A stretch of 64,000 nucleotides of DNA from Bacteroides ovatus (GTDB lineage Bacteria; Bacteroidota; Bacteroidia; Bacteroidales; Bacteroidaceae): the NCBI RefSeq assembly GCF_001314995.1, contig NZ_CP012938.1:4402001-4466000 (forward strand), in the 5' to 3' direction. Made by a program: the position numbers and the translations under genes. The notes under the pieces are model-generated. The model searched no databases. It was not told the origin of the DNA and saw only the letters and a list, made by a program, of their open reading frames with translations. The first letter of the stretch is position 1, and each line of letters opens with the position of its first letter. Shown piece after piece: positions 61,442-64,000 of this stretch.

Positions 61442-62440
61442 TTATACTAAAAATAAAGCAGTAAGTAGTAGAATTGCTAATAGTATAGAGATACTTACGA
61501 ATATTGAGTATAGACGTTTGTATTTTCTGTATTTTGGTTTATAGTCTGTTTTTTGTGCAAGGGCTATTAAAGGTTTTTTATATAGGTCAAGGATGTATTG
61601 TAAATGATAGCATAACCATTGGTCTTGTTTTTGACCTAGGTAATTAAAAAAGAGAATAAAATAGTATATATACCCTGCATAGCCTTGACTGTTATTGTCA
61701 AATATAGTCCGAAAGAATGATTCTCTGGTGTCAAATCCTGCTTCTTCGAGGTTGCTGCATGGTTTCATTCCATGAAAATGGATAAGCTTAGCATTCCCAT
61801 TAATTCCCCAGTACGGTTTCCAGTTATATTCAATAGGTAAAATTTCCATGTCCTTGAAACACAGCTCGTTTAAGTACCCTTGATCAAAAAGTCCTGAAGT
61901 AGATCTTTGCCTTTTTTTCATCATCTCTACAAATTGCTGATATTTGATTCTCATTCCTTGGATGTTCATGACTAATATTCCAGCATTGAAATAACTCATT
62001 CTTTTTGTATCGCGTTCAAATTCGGGAGCAGCAGCTAAATAAGCAGGATGAGGTAGATCTTTCAGTAATATATCATCATTAAAGATTATGTCCATATCGG
62101 TGTATAATACATATTCGTCTTCTTTTTCTATTATAGGAATCTCCATTCTCATGAATGTGCCGAATATTCGACTATATTCTATATCTTTTCCTAGTTCTGT
62201 TTCCATCCATTCGTGAGAATATATTTCCATTAGTTCCTTTTTATATGGTAATTCATGGATGATGATCTCAACTTTAAAATCTTTTAGTAAGTTGTAAACA
62301 GGATCGCCAATTTTACCATCATATAGGCAAATTAATCGAAGAGATGTGTTTTTACGAGCACTAATTAAGGTTACCTTTAACATGTTAAAGTAATCTTTTC
62401 TGTTGACAATAGAGTCTGTCAAACAAATATAACATTTCAT
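61442..62440 (-). CDS. GT8 glycosyltransferase with C-terminal membrane helix
   Basis: A 332-residue protein. The GT8 signature is YVLYTDMDIIFNDDILLKDL (DxD), then SYFNAGILVMNIQGMR, GLFDQGYLNELC and AKLIHFHGMKPCSN. The C-terminal 25 residues (IFVSISILLAILLLTALFLV) form a single membrane helix after a basic stretch, so the enzyme is probably tethered to the inner membrane by its C-terminus. GT8 enzymes usually transfer glucose or galactose with retention. The C-terminal anchor is uncommon among bacterial GT8 proteins. Confidence 0.88.
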   Translation of the reverse strand: MKCYICLTDSIVNRKDYFNMLKVTLISARKNTSLRLICLYDGKIGDPVYNLLKDFKVEIIIHELPYKKELMEIYSHEWMETELGKDIEYSRIFGTFMRMEIPIIEKEDEYVLYTDMDIIFNDDILLKDLPHPAYLAAAPEFERDTKRMSYFNAGILVMNIQGMRIKYQQFVEMMKKRQRSTSGLFDQGYLNELCFKDMEILPIEYNWKPYWGINGNAKLIHFHGMKPCSNLEEAGFDTRESFFRTIFDNNSQGYAGYIYYFILFFNYLGQKQDQWLCYHLQYILDLYKKPLIALAQKTDYKPKYRKYKRLYSIFVSISILLAILLLTALFLV

Positions 62441-62824
62441 AATTTATAGAATATATAAAATAAATTATACTAATATGTTTCTCAAAGCTATCATAACTGT
62501 AAGTTATACAATAGTCCTTGCCAAACTGTTAGAATTGTATTGTATCTTACAAAAATAAGCAAAAAAAACTTTTACTAAGACGTTTTGATAAATAATTGTG
62601 ATATGTTAGGATTTTCTTTCCTGAAGAATTGAATTCGAAGAGTTAAGGATGGATGATCTACATTCTATATTTATCTGTTAGCTTTGGAAGTCTGGAGTTT
62701 TTTATTTTTTTAAATCTAAGTTTGTCCTTACAGGATTTTATCCTTAGTTTTGTGAACTATTTTTTTATGAATTAGAGATATTCGTATAAAAGTATCTTAA
62801 TATATAAAATTGATTTGAATAAAT
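62441..62824. other. Intergenic, A+T-rich, several -7-like boxes
   Basis: 384 bp between the divergent GT8 and GT2 genes. Plus-strand TAnnTTTG matches occur at 62679-62686 (TAGCTTTG) and 62717-62724 (TAAGTTTG), so the downstream gene may have a leader of 90-140 nt. No coding remnant was recognised. Confidence 0.5.
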
Positions 62825-63697
62825 ATGATTTCTATTATAATATGCAGTAGGTTTCAATCCATCTCTAAGGAATTGAAGGATAATATTGAGAATACGGTTG
62901 GGGTTGTTCATGAGATTATATGTATTGATAACAGTAAAAGTCAATATGATATATTTAGTGCTTATAACGAAGGGGTCAAAAGGAGCCAATATCCACTTCT
63001 ATGTTTTATGCATGAAGATATTTTACATTACACTAGTGATTGGGGAAAGCTTCTGATAAATCATTTCAGAGATTTGAAAGTAGGGCTTATTGGAATTTCT
63101 GGACCACGTTTTATTAGTCAAATACCGGGTATTTGGTGGGGACCTGGAAGTACAGATGCAGGAAAGGATGCAATTTGCCAGTATTCTATTGACACTAATA
63201 GAGCTGATCCAACCATTACTTATAATACTTGCTTTAAACCCATTGCAGATGCGAATGCCATAGAAGTGGTAGCAGTGGATGGATGTTTTTTTTGCATGAG
63301 GAAATCTGTTTTTGATAAAATAAGATTTGATGAAATAAATTACAAAGGATTTCATTTTTATGATCTTGATATCTCATTGCAGGTTTATATGCTGGGACTG
63401 AAATCATTATGTGTATATGATATTCTAATAGAGCACATTAGTAATTCAAAGCTAGATAATGAATGGCTGACTAATGCACGAATATTTTTCACAAAATGGA
63501 AAAACTGTCTGCCGATAGTAAGTTATCCAGTGTCAGCAAAAGAAAGAAGAGTTTTAGAGAAGAACAATCTTCAAACTATGAATTATATTATTAATGAGAA
63601 TAATCGAAAGCCTAGTCATTATTATAAATTCTCAGAGAAGCTATATTTATTGCGATACTGCTGTGATAAAAAAATGCTTCAGTCACTAATCTATTAG
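62825..63697 (+). CDS. GT2-like glycosyltransferase (Glyco_tranf_2_5 type)
   Basis: A 290-residue protein starting MISIIICSRFQSISKELKDN. HEIICIDNSKSQYDIFSAYN, PLLCFMHEDILHYTSDWGKL and VDGCFFCMRKSVFDKIRFDE match the StrF-like GT2 group (PF13712 type), with MHEDI in the place of the DxD. FHFYDLDISLQVYMLGLKSL follows. The sugar is unknown. It is the last complete gene of the glycan locus in this window. Confidence 0.82.
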   Translation: MISIIICSRFQSISKELKDNIENTVGVVHEIICIDNSKSQYDIFSAYNEGVKRSQYPLLCFMHEDILHYTSDWGKLLINHFRDLKVGLIGISGPRFISQIPGIWWGPGSTDAGKDAICQYSIDTNRADPTITYNTCFKPIADANAIEVVAVDGCFFCMRKSVFDKIRFDEINYKGFHFYDLDISLQVYMLGLKSLCVYDILIEHISNSKLDNEWLTNARIFFTKWKNCLPIVSYPVSAKERRVLEKNNLQTMNYIINENNRKPSHYYKFSEKLYLLRYCCDKKMLQSLIY

Positions 63698-63797
63698 GTA
63701 AAATGTGTCACTTTATGTTGAGTGGAGCACGGCTTTTCATTTAAGAAATATTGTTTATCGCTTGTTATTGTAATAAAAATCCTTATATTCGTGTGCA

Positions 63798-63815
63798 GCG
63801 ATGCGGAAGCATCGC
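63798..63815. other. Short hairpin with GGAA loop
   Basis: GCGATGC-GGAA-GCATCGC is a perfect 7-bp stem with a GNRA-type tetraloop, 100 bp after the last GT2 stop. No T-run follows, so it is not a clear terminator. Confidence 0.35.
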
Positions 63816-63865
63816 CTTAGGCATTTCTTCTTATCGTTCATTTTTAATTTCTTTCTACTTTGTGA

Positions 63866-64000
63866 GTTGTACGTCCGGTAACTACATCAGAGGTCTCTGA
63901 TTTTACAATAGGTGGTTATACCTTTGAAGTAGGTGGGAAGAATAAATCGCAGAAGCAGGTGCATGATGTGGAGAATGCGTATATCGTGAAAGATGATATT
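63866..64000 (+). pseudogene. C-terminal fragment of an AAA ATPase, cut by window edge
   Basis: An open frame from 63866, directly after an in-frame stop at 63863-63865, with no start codon, reads SDFTIGGYTFEVGGKNKSQK and ENAYIVKDDI up to the edge. This is the C-terminal end of the Bacteroides ATP-binding protein family with DUF4143 (FEVGGKxKxxKQ, then AYIVKDDIE). The N-terminal 350 or so residues are missing, so it is a remnant. The ATPase fragment at 26487-26729 is from the same family but from a different part of it. Confidence 0.7.

Noticed and set aside
61266..61544. 92-codon plus-strand frame between the GT6 and GT8 genes
   Set aside because: It runs over the GT6 stub and the GT8 3' end on the opposite strand and has no coding character.

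Overview
The window looks like chromosomal DNA of a gut Bacteroides, most likely a Bacteroides ovatus-type strain. Evidence: a SusC/SusD polysaccharide-utilisation locus (PUL) under an ECF sigma/FecR pair, lipoboxes with the Bacteroidetes look, almost no Shine-Dalgarno sequences, many copies of the Bacteroides -7 promoter box TAnnTTTG on both strands, and a family-GT6 glycosyltransferase that agrees in length, NAN motif and catalytic Glu192 with what I recall of B. ovatus BoGT6a. The species call is inference from memory, not a database result.

Layout. 0-4.2 kb: 3'-truncated HU-like DNA-binding gene, a divergent Ig-like lipoprotein, a DUF3108 exported protein and a PaaI-type thioesterase. 4.2-17.6 kb: a complete PUL. 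An anti-sigma/sigma pair faces away from a lipoprotein with a possible phosphodiester-glycosidase-like C-terminus, SusC, SusD, a GH43 lipoprotein, a secreted metallophosphoesterase and a GH2 enzyme, closed by a strong terminator. 17.7-23.7 kb: glycosaminoglycan cluster GH88 - sulfatase - PL8 lyase, without its own SusC/D. 23.8-42.8 kb: mostly housekeeping genes (cysS, HAD phosphatase, SNF2 helicase, mnmA, GH3-like protein, pfkA, rnc, fabF, acpP, purN, pdxB), interrupted at 26.4-31.5 kb by an ATPase remnant and a two-gene cassette of DUF4988-type beta-helix lipoproteins. 42.9-63.7 kb: a surface-glycan locus, very probably lipooligosaccharide core and outer glycan. It has a DUF4254 protein, two GT9 enzymes, GT4 enzymes, a Kdo/heptose-kinase-like protein, a tight six-gene minus-strand operon (GT2, HisC-like aminotransferase, LicC-like nucleotidyltransferase, LicD, GT4, FkbM methyltransferase), then an A+T-richer, mosaic segment of GT2, GT4-like, GT11, GT6, GT8 and GT2 genes. 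The window ends in the C-terminal remnant of an AAA ATPase.

How it fits together. The PUL and the GH88/sulfatase/PL8 set digest glycans outside the cytoplasm. The distal locus builds the cell's own surface glycan. Its last part pairs an alpha-1,2-fucosyltransferase (GT11) with an ABO-type GT6, the two steps needed for a blood-group A/B-like epitope. A degraded GT2 copy and a duplicated 5' fragment of the GT6 gene show that this segment has been reshuffled.

Structure outside genes. Three clusters of short phased palindromes (631-722, 25425-25506, 26422-26477), three copies of a nonamer-based inverted repeat (3686, 20716, 35644), several strong hairpin terminators, and closely packed divergent promoters. 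No tRNA, rRNA, CRISPR array or intact insertion sequence was recognised.
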